This document shows, piece by piece, positions 41,776 through 51,210 of a stretch of 64,000 bases of DNA. Made by a program: the position numbers and the translations under genes. A model generated the notes under the pieces. The model was not told the origin of the DNA, did not search any database, and was given only the letters and a program-made list of their open reading frames with translations. This DNA is from Pogonophryne albipinna (Eukaryota > Chordata > Actinopteri > Perciformes > Artedidraconidae). Within the stretch, counting starts at the first letter, position 1, and every line of letters begins with the position of its first letter. The stretch lies in contig JAPTMU010000160.1 of the NCBI GenBank assembly GCA_028583405.1, forward strand, positions 62,001 to 126,000, in the 5' to 3' direction.

Positions 41776-41865
41776 AGTTTGCAGTTCAAATATTCTGCTG
41801 CTTTTCCAAGCCTGTTTACTTTCTTTTCTTCTCTCATCACACATTCAAGCCCCCAGTGTTCATGT

Positions 41866-41995
41866 ATAATTTCAATCTAAATTCTTCACTTTCTTCTTAC
41901 ACATTACATTTCAATCTAAATTATTCACTTTCTTCTTACACATTTCATTTTAATCTAAATGATTCACTTTCTTCTTACACATTACATTTCAGCAT
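41866..41995. repeat. 38-bp tandem repeat (about 3.5 units)
   Basis: Units of TTCAATCTAAATT followed by CACTTTCTTCTTACACATT, repeated to 41995. The frame 41535-42005 across it is an artefact. Confidence 0.85.
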
Positions 41996-42059
41996 AGCAG
42001 TTTAGCGTCAGCTTTTCAGCATAAAGCATTCCCACTAGAAATTTCTTCAGGAATAGCAT

Positions 42060-42493
42060 TCTTTAGTTATTAGCTGGTGTTTAAAAATGTCCACTGAGTT
42101 GGCCTCTCTGCTATTTCCTGGGATTTCCATAGTTTGGGAGCGTAGTGGATAAAAGCGGCCTCATCCATTTTATTTTGGTGGACTTCAGGGATATTTAAAA
42201 AGCTGAAGAGGACCTCAGGACTCGTCCAGGGACTCTGTGGAGTGACTGTGTGAGATAAATGGGTTCCAAACCATTAAGAGCTTTAAAAACTAATACATTA
42301 ATTTTTAAATTAATTCTAAAAGACACAGGCAGCCAATGTACTTCAGATAAAACAGCAGTAATGTGCTCTCTTTTTCTGGTTTTGTTAAAAGCCTGGCGGC
42401 GGAGTTCTGGATAAGTCGAAGCTTTTCTATTGATTTTTTTTAAGACCAGCGAAGAGTGCATTATAGTAGTCCAACCTACTTGATATGAAAGCA
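42060..42493 (-). pseudogene. LINE-B (L2-type), ORF2 C-terminal region and 3' end
   Basis: The frame 42195-42506 carries REHITAVLSEVHWLPVSFRINLKI and FKALNGLEPIYL, the C-terminal block of L2 ORF2. Its N-terminal end (first about 4 residues) belongs to the inserted Tc1 element. The LINE resumes at 44103. Confidence 0.8.
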
Positions 42494-42495
42494 TA

Positions 42496-44100
42496 CAGTG
42501 GGGCAAAAAAGTATTTAGTCAGCCACCAATTGTGCAAGTTCTCCCACTTAAAAAGATGAGAGAGGCCTGTAATTTTCATCCTAGGTATACCTCAACTATG
42601 AGAGACAAAATGAGAACAAAAAAATCCAGAAAATCACATTGTCTGATTTTTAAGAATTTATTTGCAAATGATGGTGGAAAATAAGTATTTGGTCAATAAC
42701 AAAAGTTAATCTCAATACTTTGTTATATACCCTTTGTTGGCAATGACAGAGGTCAAACGTTTTCTGTAAGTCTTCACAAGGTTTTCACACACTGTTGCTG
42801 GTATTTTGGCCCATTCCTCCATGCAGATCTCCTCTAGAGCAGTGATGTTTTGGGGCTGTCGCTGGGCAACACGGACTTTCAACTCCCTCCAAAGATTTTC
42901 TATGGGGTTGAGATCTGGAGACTGGCTAGGCCACTCCAGGACCTTGAAATGCTTCTTACGAAGCCACTCCTTCGTTGCCCGGGCGGTGTGTTTGGGATCA
43001 TTGTCATGCTGAAAGACCCAGCCACGTTTCATCTTCAATGCCCTTGCTGATGGAAGGAGGTTGTCACTCAAAATCTCACGATACATGGCCCCATTCATTC
43101 TTTCCTTTACACGGATCAGTTGTCCTGGTCCCTTTGCAGAAAAACAGCCCCAAAGCATGATGTTTCCACCCCCATGTTTCACAGTAGGTATGGTGTTCTT
43201 TGGATGCAACTCCGCATTCTTTCTCCTCCAAACACGTCTTGTTGAGTTTTTACCAAAAAGTTCTATTTTGGTTTAATCTGACCATATGACATTCTCCCAA
43301 TCCTCTTCTGGATCATCTAAATGCTCTCTAGCAAACTTCAGACGGGCCTGGACATGTACTGGCTTAAGCAGGGGGACACGTCTGGCACTGCAGGATTTGA
43401 GTCCCTGGCGGCGTAGTGTGTTACTGATGGTAGCCTTTGTTACTTTGGTCCCAGCTCTCTGCAGGTCATTGACTAGGTCCCCCCGTGTGGTTCTGGGATT
43501 TTTGCTCACCGTTCTTGTGATCATTTTGACCCCACGGGGTGAGATCTTGCGTGGAGCCCCAGATCGAGGGAGATTATCAGTGGTCTTGTAAGTCTTCCAT
43601 TTTCTAATAATTGCTCCCACAGTTGATTTATTCACACCAAGCTGCTTACCTATTGCAGATTCAGTCTTCCCAGCCTGGTGCAGGTCTACAATTTTGTTTC
43701 TGGTGTCCTTTGACAGCTCTTTGGTCTTGGTCATAGTGGAGTTTGGAGTGTGACTGTTTGAGGTTGTGGACAGGTGTCTTTTATACTGATAACGAGTTCA
43801 AACAGGTGCCATTAATACAGTTAACAAGTGGAGGACAGAGGAGGCTCTTAAAGAAGAAGTTACAGGTCTGTGAGAGCCAGAAATCATGTTTGTTTGTAGG
43901 TGACCAAATACTTATTTTACCGAGGAATTTACCAATTCATTCATTAAAAATCCTACAATGTGATTTCCTGGATTCTTTCCCCCCATTCTGTCTCTCATAG
44001 TTGAAGTGTACCTAGGATGAAAATTACAGGCCTCTCTCATCTTTTTAAGTGGGAGAACTTGCACAATTGGTGGCTGACTAAATACTTTTTTGCCCCACTG
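42496..44100 (-). mobile_element. Tc1-like transposon inserted in LINE-B
   Basis: 1605 bp, CAGTGGGGCAAAAAAGTATTT with an inverted partner ending TTTTTTGCCCCACTG; TA on both sides (42494-42495, 44101-44102). The inverted repeats extend about 110 bp or more (through AGATGAGAGAGGCCTGTAATT and CCTAGGTA). It is nearly intact. Confidence 0.95.
42712..43734 (-). pseudogene. Tc1-like transposase, one internal stop
   Basis: Cut-and-paste transposase of about 340 codons, read from the ATG at 43734 to the stop at 42712. N-terminal paired helix-turn-helix domain ([24 protein letters not shown] with its GRPR-like hook, [12 protein letters not shown]) and the DDE catalytic domain: Asp in VIWSD, Asp in HDNDPKH, Glu in LNPIENLW (DD34E type). 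The frame is open throughout except for a TAA at 43273-43275, directly after the first catalytic Asp; both halves are in the same frame. A single base change therefore inactivates it. Confidence 0.93.
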
Positions 44101-44102
44101 TA

Positions 44103-44567
44103 TATGCGCTTTTCAGCGTCTTGTTGGTTTAAAAATGAGCCTACTTTGGTAATATGTCTTAGGTGGAAGAAAGCTGTCTTTGTCACCTTGCTTATATGTG
44201 GTATCAAATGTAAGTCTGAATCTAAAATGACTTCCAGACTTGTGACTTGAGTTTTAGTCCGACGACTTAGGTTACCTAACCTGGTAGAAAGCTTGTCTTT
44301 GTTTAGTTTACAAAAGTTATTGCTCATTCACTGAGTGATGGTAGATAGGCAGGAGGTCAGGGAGCACAGTGCGTTGGTGTCATTAGGCTCGACGGAAATG
44401 TACAATTGTGTGAGTCGTCGGCATAGCTGTGAACATTGATATTATGTTCACTCATGATGTTACAGTGGTAGCATGTATAATGAGAAGAGCAAAGGACCAA
44501 GGCAACTTCCTTGTGCAACACCTGAAGATAATTAATGTACATTTGACTCATGTTCTCCAAGACGTAC
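44103..44567 (-). pseudogene. LINE-B RT, catalytic and thumb region
   Basis: 44103-44327 reads VTSLEVILDSDLHLIPHISKVTKTAFFHLRHI (post-RT block). 44357-44569 includes VHSYADDSHNCTF, a degraded form of the RT catalytic YADD. Several frameshifts. Confidence 0.75.
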
Positions 44568-44851
44568 ACTACCAGTCAAAAGTTTGGACACACCTTCAAA
44601 TTCGAAGTTTTTAATTTTTTTAATTTTTTTCTACTTTGTAGATTAATACTGAAGATATCACAACTATGAAAGAACACATATGGAATTATCTAGATTATGA
44701 TTTTTATTTTAGTTTCTTCAAAGGAGCCCCGTTTTGCCTTGATGACAGCTATGCACACTCTTGGCTTCTCTCAGTCAACTTTATGAGGTCATCACCTGGA
44801 ATGGTTTTCAATTAACACGTGTGCCATTTGTGGAATTACTTACAAAACTAC
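44568..44851. mobile_element. Tc1-like terminal fragment
   Basis: Starts ACACTACCAGTCAAAAGTTTGGACACACCTT, a very common fish Tc1-like terminus, and continues through CCTTGATGACAGCTATGCACACTCTTGG. Only one end is present; the other was lost where the next LTR begins. Confidence 0.75.
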
Positions 44852-45168
44852 TGTGAGCATTCTGGCTCACACAGGGTTAAAAACTGACAAAGGAGAAGGT
44901 GGTTTGGGGAAAAATAGAACAGTTTATTTCCACGGAGAGGGAAGTTCACAAAACACAATTATCGTTAGCCCCGCTAGGTCCTGAGGCTGCTCGGGGTCCG
45001 TGGATCCTTGGCTCAGGATCCAGCCTACTGCAGGCGAGAGAGCAGAACCAGGTTACCAGCATTTATACTGAGAGCTTAATTACATGATTCTGCTCAGCTG
45101 TCTGGTCTCCGGCCGAGCCACTCCCATCCCTCCAGCAGGCGGCGCCCTAACCAGACCCTGCTGCCACA
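44852..45168 (-). mobile_element. Possible solo LTR
   Basis: TGTGAGCATTCTGG to CTGCTGCCACA, 317 bp, absent from LINE sequence on either side. AATAAA occurs on the minus strand (about 44925). No target duplication was found, so the call is tentative. Confidence 0.4.
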
Positions 45169-45722
45169 ATTATTTGAAGAATCTTACTGATGAAGGGTAA
45201 GTTCTATATCGGCCTGTAGTTGTTTAGTACTGTACTGTCTAGATTAGTTTTTTTCAAGATGGGCTTTACAACAGCTGTTTTAAGTGCACTGGGAAATATG
45301 CCCGTCTCCAGTGATGTGTTTATTATTTTCAAAACATCTGTGGACACACTGTTAAAAACCTTTTTCAGTAGCTGCGTGGGGACAGGGTCAAGGCTGCAGG
45401 TAGAGGCCTTACTTTGTCTCACAATTGTACACAGTTCAGTTTCAGAGATTGTGCTGAAGCGGCTCAGGACTGCCGGCTTATTAATTGGATGCTCATGGGG
45501 GTTGAAGGCGTTCACAGTGATATTATTTATTATATTTGCTATTTTGTTGTTAAAAAAGTCAGCAAATTCCTCGCATTTAGCGTGTGAGGCAATGCTGTGA
45601 TTGTCCAGTGTGGGATTAAGCAGAGAGTCAATAGTCTAAAATAGTACTCTGGATTTGCCGCAGTTCTCGGATATAAAGTGTTTCCTTCTTTCCATGCGGA
45701 AGGCATTGTTTTATACACAGAT
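45169..45722 (-). pseudogene. LINE-B, endonuclease-RT linker and RT start
   Basis: 45204-45515 reads STCSLDPVPTQLLKKVF, LKTAVVKPILKK and NNYRPI, the N-terminal RT block of L2 elements. 45539-45720 carries the preceding linker (LTLCLIPHWTITALPH). The DIRS element starts at 45723; the other LINE-B side is at 62509. Confidence 0.8.
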
Positions 45723-46060
45723 CTGGGGTTACGTAATGTAACCCAGCTTCTATGAGTATAGGCGCAGCCCTCTAAGGCTATCGCTATTGGGTTAATCCCA
45801 CTGCACGTGTGCAGCACTGACAGATTTATTCCACGCCCACCTATGACGTGGGCCCCACCTCCGGGCTCACTTCCGTATAAATAGGAAGTAGGCCTTACAA
45901 TCCACTCCTACAGCTTTTCTTCAGCTATTTGCGGAACCAGTGGGGCCCGAACCTTAGAGGGCTGCGCCTATACTCATAGAAGCTGGGTTACATTACGTAA
46001 CCCCAGTTCTATATCATATAAGGCTTCGCCCTCTAAGGCTATCGCTATTGGGTTAAGGGC
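45723..46060. repeat. DIRS element left terminus: 55-bp palindrome and repeats
   Basis: 45723-45777 and 45952-46006 are a perfect 55-bp inverted pair (CTGGGGTTACGTAATG...CCCTCTAAGG) around 174 bp. The section from 45765 to about 45930 matches, inverted, the right terminus 62340-62495. 46007-46060 repeats the outermost right-end sequence (TTCTATATCATATAAGGCTTCG). Inverted termini plus an internal complementary copy is the DIRS1 arrangement. Confidence 0.85.
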
Positions 46061-46566
46061 GAAGCAGGATGTAGTCTACGCCCCACTGGTTCCGTCCGTT
46101 ACCAGAAGCACAAAACACACCTACTCAGTTAATAACCCATGTCCATTTCGCCATGCGTAAATGGAGCATCACATTCCCAGGGAATATAGCATTAAAAAAT
46201 GAATATTCTCCATCAGGGAACGAAGGTAGGCTTACTCGGGCTACCTGTCGTTTAAAAAGTAGAGATCGAGTCTCACTTGTTTAAAAAACGATCAAGAGAG
46301 GGGGAAAAAAGCAGCTCTCTAAGTGCCGACAGGCAGGAGAGAGGGCATGCAATTGAAAAACCCCGACATTACTCATTCTGGCAGGCTATTCAGTACTGAA
46401 TGTGTCAGAGAGGAATGGGAGAAATCCCTCAAATACAAACGAATAAAAGAACAGGGGGAAGACCAAGATGCAGCAGTGCAAATGTCTTTCACTGTCATTC
46501 CTCCGTGCAACGCCATAAAGGAGGTGAGGAGGAGAAAAGAAGCCATCCAAAGTTATCACTCTCGAT
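46061..46566. other. DIRS 3' non-coding region
   Basis: Between the terminal repeats and the tyrosine recombinase fragment. A plus-strand frame at 46323-46583 has no recognisable motif and opposes the DIRS genes, so I do not call it. Confidence 0.4.
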
Positions 46567-46839
46567 CTAAAACGAGCTTGTGATAACCTTTGGCATAAAA
46601 ACCGGGTTAGGGCGCAAAACAGCTAAGCTGCCATCTCCTTGGATCCGGAGACATGACGGAGCCACCGAGAGAGCAGACCAATCACTCACCCTTTTAGCTG
46701 ATGTCAGAGCCAATAGCAGAGCTACTTTGGCTGACAAAAACTTCAGGGGAACCTGATCTAAAGGTTCAAATGGAGCTTTACTCAGTGCGCTAAACACTAA
46801 AGCCGAAAACCCATTGAGGCGCCAAAGCGCGTGACACAT
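46567..46839 (-). pseudogene. DIRS tyrosine recombinase fragment
   Basis: Reads LSAKVALLLALTSAKRVSDWSALSV and VLRPNPVFMPKV. The first is the block with the catalytic Arg (S-A-K-R-V-S) of DIRS tyrosine recombinases; the second is their characteristic RPNP segment. The downstream HxxR/Tyr box is not in frame. This enzyme replaces a DDE integrase in DIRS elements. Confidence 0.82.
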
Positions 46840-46953
46840 GTCTGAGTCTCTGTGCTTCCCGTAGAAAACGTTTTGTCAGAGGGTGACTACACACCATGCT
46901 GACACCAATCTACGTGGCAAGATGAAATGGCAGCAGCATATGTTTCGACCGTG

Positions 46954-47280
46954 CTATAAGCCAATTCCTGTCCAGAAACAGCTGGAGGAACGACAGCACG
47001 AGGCAGGGGGCCCCACGGGGTCCAGGATTTTCCCCACCCACCAAACGGAACATTGTCCATTTGGCTGTGTAGGATGTGTGTTCAGCAGCTGCGCTGATCG
47101 AACACCTCCCTGGCGATTTATGTAGGCCGCCGCTGCTTTGTTATCTGTTCGAATCAACACATGTTGATTGTACAGCAACAGGGCGAAGTGCTGGATTACT
47201 TTCCATATAGTAATTCCAGCACGTTTATATGGAGAGACATGTGACCCGGCCACTGTCCCCCCACTGCCTGCAACATGCAC
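46954..47280 (-). pseudogene. DIRS RNase H fragment
   Basis: Contains HVLIRTDNKAAAAYINRQGGVRS, the DIRS RNase H motif with the catalytic Asp (RTDN) and the INRQGG element. The frame is lost beyond about residue 65. Confidence 0.85.
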
Positions 47281-47579
47281 GTTCCTCAGCCTGCGAGAGA
47301 TGCGTCTGTGAACACTGTGGTGTGTGACGTCACTCTGCTCAGGGGCACCCCCACTGACGTGGAGATTTTTCCAGTGGGTTCAATCCAAACCCACGGAAAG
47401 AGGAATGTACACCATGCGTCTCCTCTGACGCACGGGGTCGAAACGCAGGCAAATAAACCACCTCTGGAGTCTCCTCACTGTGAAGGAGACCCAGGGGGAT
47501 CACCACGTGACCAGCTGATATCATCCTTAACAGCTGCATCACGGAGCATGACGCGCCGGAGGAGAGCTGTCCGAGCTGC

Positions 47580-48060
47580 TTAAAACCAATAGGTTTTTAA
47601 AGACAGCCGGTTTATGCAGCGAGCCATGCTGCCTATAACCGACAGGTCAGGGGCAGCCGGCTTAACCGGTGAGCCTTGCTGCTTATTATTATCCATCTGT
47701 CCATCGAACACGCGCGTCGCCACTCTGAGTAATACTCTGAGAAGCGCGCGACCTGCTCTGGATGTGCTGTGGTTGTCATGGTGACGAGCCACGTCAGAGC
47801 CCTCGCCGCCGTTGCCCGTGAAGCAACCCAAGAGGGGCCCGGACCGAAAAGCTGCGAGGGGGCCTCCACACGCTGCATCTCACACCGGCTCTCATCCTGT
47901 CTCTGTTTAGGAGAAGGCTCGTAAACTGGACATTGAGGCGCGTTCACGCTCAAACCTGCTGAGGAATAAGCGGAGGTGTGTGCAGTGCTATTCACACAGT
48001 GCGTAATAACAGCCCTGGGCTCATTACGACCGTGTGTAGTAGGCACATCTGGGACAGAGG
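47580..48060. repeat. DIRS internal array, unit A
   Basis: About 480 bp beginning AACCAATAGGTTTTTAAAGACAGCCGG. It is about 95% identical by eye to 49590-50080, sharing ATCCATCTGTCCATCGAACACGCG, GTTGTCATGGTGACGAGCC and CATTACGACCGTGTGTAG. It lies between the RNase H and RT pieces. Confidence 0.8.
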
Positions 48061-48182
48061 AAAAACCGTGCTGCCTGCTAACCGACAGGTTAACAGCTGC
48101 ACCGGAGGAGAGCTGTCACTTTCTCCATTCTCTGCTGTGAGAGTCGCGCTCTCATGCGGGCTGAGTTCAATTCCACTCCCAG

Positions 48183-48660
48183 TTAAATGTCTGGGAGGGA
48201 AGAGGACAGCTCTTCTTCCAGTTGATAATGAAACCCAGGCTTGACAGATGAGATACGAACTGTATCTTCTGAAAAACCTCCTCCTCCCTGGAGCGAGCCA
48301 GCCACAGCCGGTCGTCCAGGCAAAATAACCCTCATCCCCATTCTGAGTAGCTGCTCCAACAGTCTCCACCCACTTTGAAAAAAGTGTGTGGAGCCAGGAA
48401 TGAGAAACGCAGGAATTTGCTGTGTTTCGGGATGATGGTTACGTGGAGGTAAGCATCCTTCAGGACTATGGATGTGCACCTCCCTGGTGAACACCCTCCA
48501 GCACCTGTTTGATCGTCAGAATGGGAAAAGGCCATTCCCTTGTTGGACACTGACAGATCGAGGATGGGTCTCATTCCCCCCGCCCCGTCTCCTTCGGGAC
48601 CAGAAAATAGCGGGAGTAACAACCCCTGATTTTCTTCCCTTTGAGGAACCCCGGGAAAAG
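48183..48660 (-). pseudogene. DIRS reverse transcriptase fragment
   Basis: Two frames. 48332-48622 reads GGMRPILDLSVSNK, SIVLKDAYLHVTIIPKHSKFLRFSF (RT motifs 2-3 with the D of L-K-D-A-Y). The overlapping 48183-48494 carries the continuation. The preceding KKDGG-type block is in a third frame (about 48590). The catalytic double Asp is not visible. Confidence 0.82.
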
Positions 48661-48779
48661 GCTTTCTTTAACCAGAGTTCCTGCCGCTCTGCACGGAGCG
48701 CGAGACACTGTTCCTGGGATGACAGGACTTCCTGTATCCCGAAGAACTGCGGGGGGGAGAGGCGAATTGCAGAGACTAC

Positions 48780-50424
48780 CCTCTGCCCATCCGCCTGCTC
48801 ATCCATCTGTCCATCAGACACACTCGCCGCCACCCTGAGTACCATACAGTATTTTGATAGCGCCGAGTGTACTTTCTCTGGCTGTGCTGTGGTTGGTGAC
48901 AAATCATGCCAGAGCCCTCCACACGCTGCATTTCACACAGGCTCTCAATATGTCGTTGTTTAGGAGAATACTCGTAAACTGCGCGTTCACGCTCAACACC
49001 ACTAAGGGATGAGCGGAGGTGTGTGCAGTGCTGTCCACACGAGGCGTAATAATGGCCCTCCGTGGGCTCATTACGATCGTGGGTAGGAGGTGTCTGAGAC
49101 AGAGGAAAAATCCATGCTGCCTAAATCCAAAAAGTTTACGGGAGACGGATTTGAAATAGCAAGCCCAGCTGTTTTATTAACCGATAAGTTAAAAAACCCA
49201 GCCGGCTTTAGGCAGCGAGCCATGTTGCCAAGTAACCAATAGGCTATTGGCAGCTGGCTGCATATTAACTTCCCTCTGTCCATCTAACCCACGCACCGTC
49301 ACTCAAGGCGCGAACCTGCTCTGGATGTGCTGTGGTTGTCATGGTGACGAGCCACGCCAGAGCCCTCCAGACGTTGCATTTCACACAGGCTCTCCTTATG
49401 TCGCGTTTAGGAGAAGGCTCGTAAACCGGACATTTAAGGTGCGTTCACGCTCAACACCCCTAAGGGATGAGCGGAGGTGTGTGCAGTGCTGTCCACACTG
49501 TAATAATGGCACTCGTGGCACATTACGACCGTGTGTAGGAGGTAGGTTTGGGACAGAGGAAAAAAATCCGAGCTTCCTAAAAACCAACAGGTTTTAAAGA
49601 CAGCCGGTTATGCAGCGAGCCATGCTGCTTATAACCGACAGGTTAGGGGCAGCCGGCTTACCCGGTGGGCCTTGCTGCTTATTATTTTATCCATCTGTCC
49701 ATGGAATACACGCGTCGCCACTCTGAGTAATACTCTGAGAGCGCACGCATGTTTTGGATGTGCTGTGGTTGTCATGGTGACGAGCCACGTCAGAGCCCTT
49801 GCCGCCGTTGCCCGTGAAGCAGCCAAAGAGGGGCCCGGACCGAAAAGGCTGCGAGGGGGCGTCCACACGCTGCATCTCACACCGGCTCTCATCCTGTCTC
49901 TGTTTCGGAGAAGGCTCGTAAACTGGACATTGAGGCGCGTTCACGCTCAAAACCCGCTGAGGGAATGAGCGGAGGTGTGTGCAGTGATATATTCACACAG
50001 TGCGTAATAACAGCCCTAGGCTCATTACGACCGTGTTTAGTATAGGCACATCTGAGACAGAGAAAAACCGAGCTGCCTATAACCGACAGGTTAGGAGCAT
50101 CAGGTTTAACCGTCAAGCCCTGCTGTTTAATAACCTACTGGTTAATTACAGCTGGCTTGTGCCGCGAGCCCCGCTGCCGCGCAAACCAACAGGTTACAGC
50201 CGGCTCAAACGGCGAGCCCCGCTGTCTGTTAACCGTACAGGTAACAAACAGCTGGCGTATGCACCTCCACACGCTGTATTACACAGCGGCTCTCCTCGTG
50301 TCGCCGTTTAGGAGAAAACTCGTAAAACGGACATTGAGGTTCACGCTCAAACCTGCTTGAGGAATGAGCGGAGGTGTGTGTGGATGCACATTTGTGACAT
50401 AGGAAACAAACCCGGGCTGTCTAA
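48780..50424. repeat. DIRS internal array, further units
   Basis: Degenerate copies of unit A: about 48790-49120, 49195-49590, 49590-50100 and 50100-50424, each recognisable by CATCTGTCCAT, GTGTGTGCAGTG, CATTACGA(C/T)CGTG and AACCGACAGGTT. The array is interrupted by ERV-2 and continues at 61635-61729. The many short frames here on both strands are array artefacts. Confidence 0.75.
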
Positions 50425-51197
50425 TGTTATCTGTGTTGGTTATTCTCGCGTCCAGGAGAGAAGCTTAAAAAGGAGACTAAATTGAGTCTCTGAGATGGGG
50501 TCAAATTGGTACTTTAATTAAAAATAAAGGCGCGGTTATGTTACAAACAGGATTTTGTTCGACAGAAAAAGCAGCTCTGTCTCTGGGATCTCGCAGGTGA
50601 AGAAAAGAGCTCGAACCCCTCAGGTCCCGCTGTTTTTATATCCTCTGCTGGCTCTCCACGTTTTAATGTCCGTTGTTTTGCATATCAGAGGATACAGACA
50701 TTGTACATTCAATATATATCTAAACACGCCTTTTCTCTTCCTTAACTCTTTCATGACTTTTCATTTAACACATTCTAAACGCTGTAATCAATACTCCAAA
50801 AAATACAGGAAATACTCCACGGCAGTTTGGTTTCCGGTCGTTCCGGAAGTTGTCACATGCTACCCACATCTGTAAACAATAACGTACTCAAATAAACTGT
50901 ACCTTCATTTAATATTCAACAACAATAATAATATCTCGACGTCTGTAGTTGTAGTGTTGAAATCAGTAGGTGTCGGTGTGCAACATCATATCATCTCGCT
51001 GCTAAATTCACCTCTATAGTAAATGGTATATTAGCCTTATGCTAAATGCTAACCGGAGATGAAGGATTTTCAGAATAAAAGCTTAACAACTGGTTGTGCA
51101 CGGGAACTTCTGGTTTTTCAGTATAAAACAGCTTTTAAACTGACGGTATGTTTTATGGTTCATTATGCTATCAAAACATTGATTTTAATTTCTAACA
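50425..51197 (-). mobile_element. ERV-2 left LTR (3' LTR)
   Basis: 773 bp, TGTTATCTGTGTTGG to TTTCTAACA, almost identical to 60840-61630; the main difference is an 18-bp stretch (CTCCCTGCGGGCCGG region) present only in the right copy. CTAA precedes it (50421-50424) and follows the right LTR (61631-61634). High identity indicates a recent insertion. Confidence 0.93.
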
Positions 51198-51210
51198 GTC
51201 CCTCCTTACA
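51198..51210 (-). promoter_or_regulatory. ERV-2 polypurine tract
   Basis: On the minus strand AAGGAGGGAC directly precedes the LTR start. Similar tracts (AAGGAGGGA-type) lie at about 51446, 51903 and 52483. Confidence 0.75.

Noticed and set aside
46323..46583. Lys/Glu-rich 86-codon plus-strand ORF
   Set aside because: In the non-coding end of a minus-strand DIRS element; no motif and no sibling evidence.
47275..50400. Multiple short ORFs on both strands of the DIRS array
   Set aside because: They recur in each degenerate unit and match no protein family.
50555..50875. 106-codon ORF, and its twin at 60970-61308
   Set aside because: Lies wholly within ERV-2 LTRs, opposite to the element's sense.
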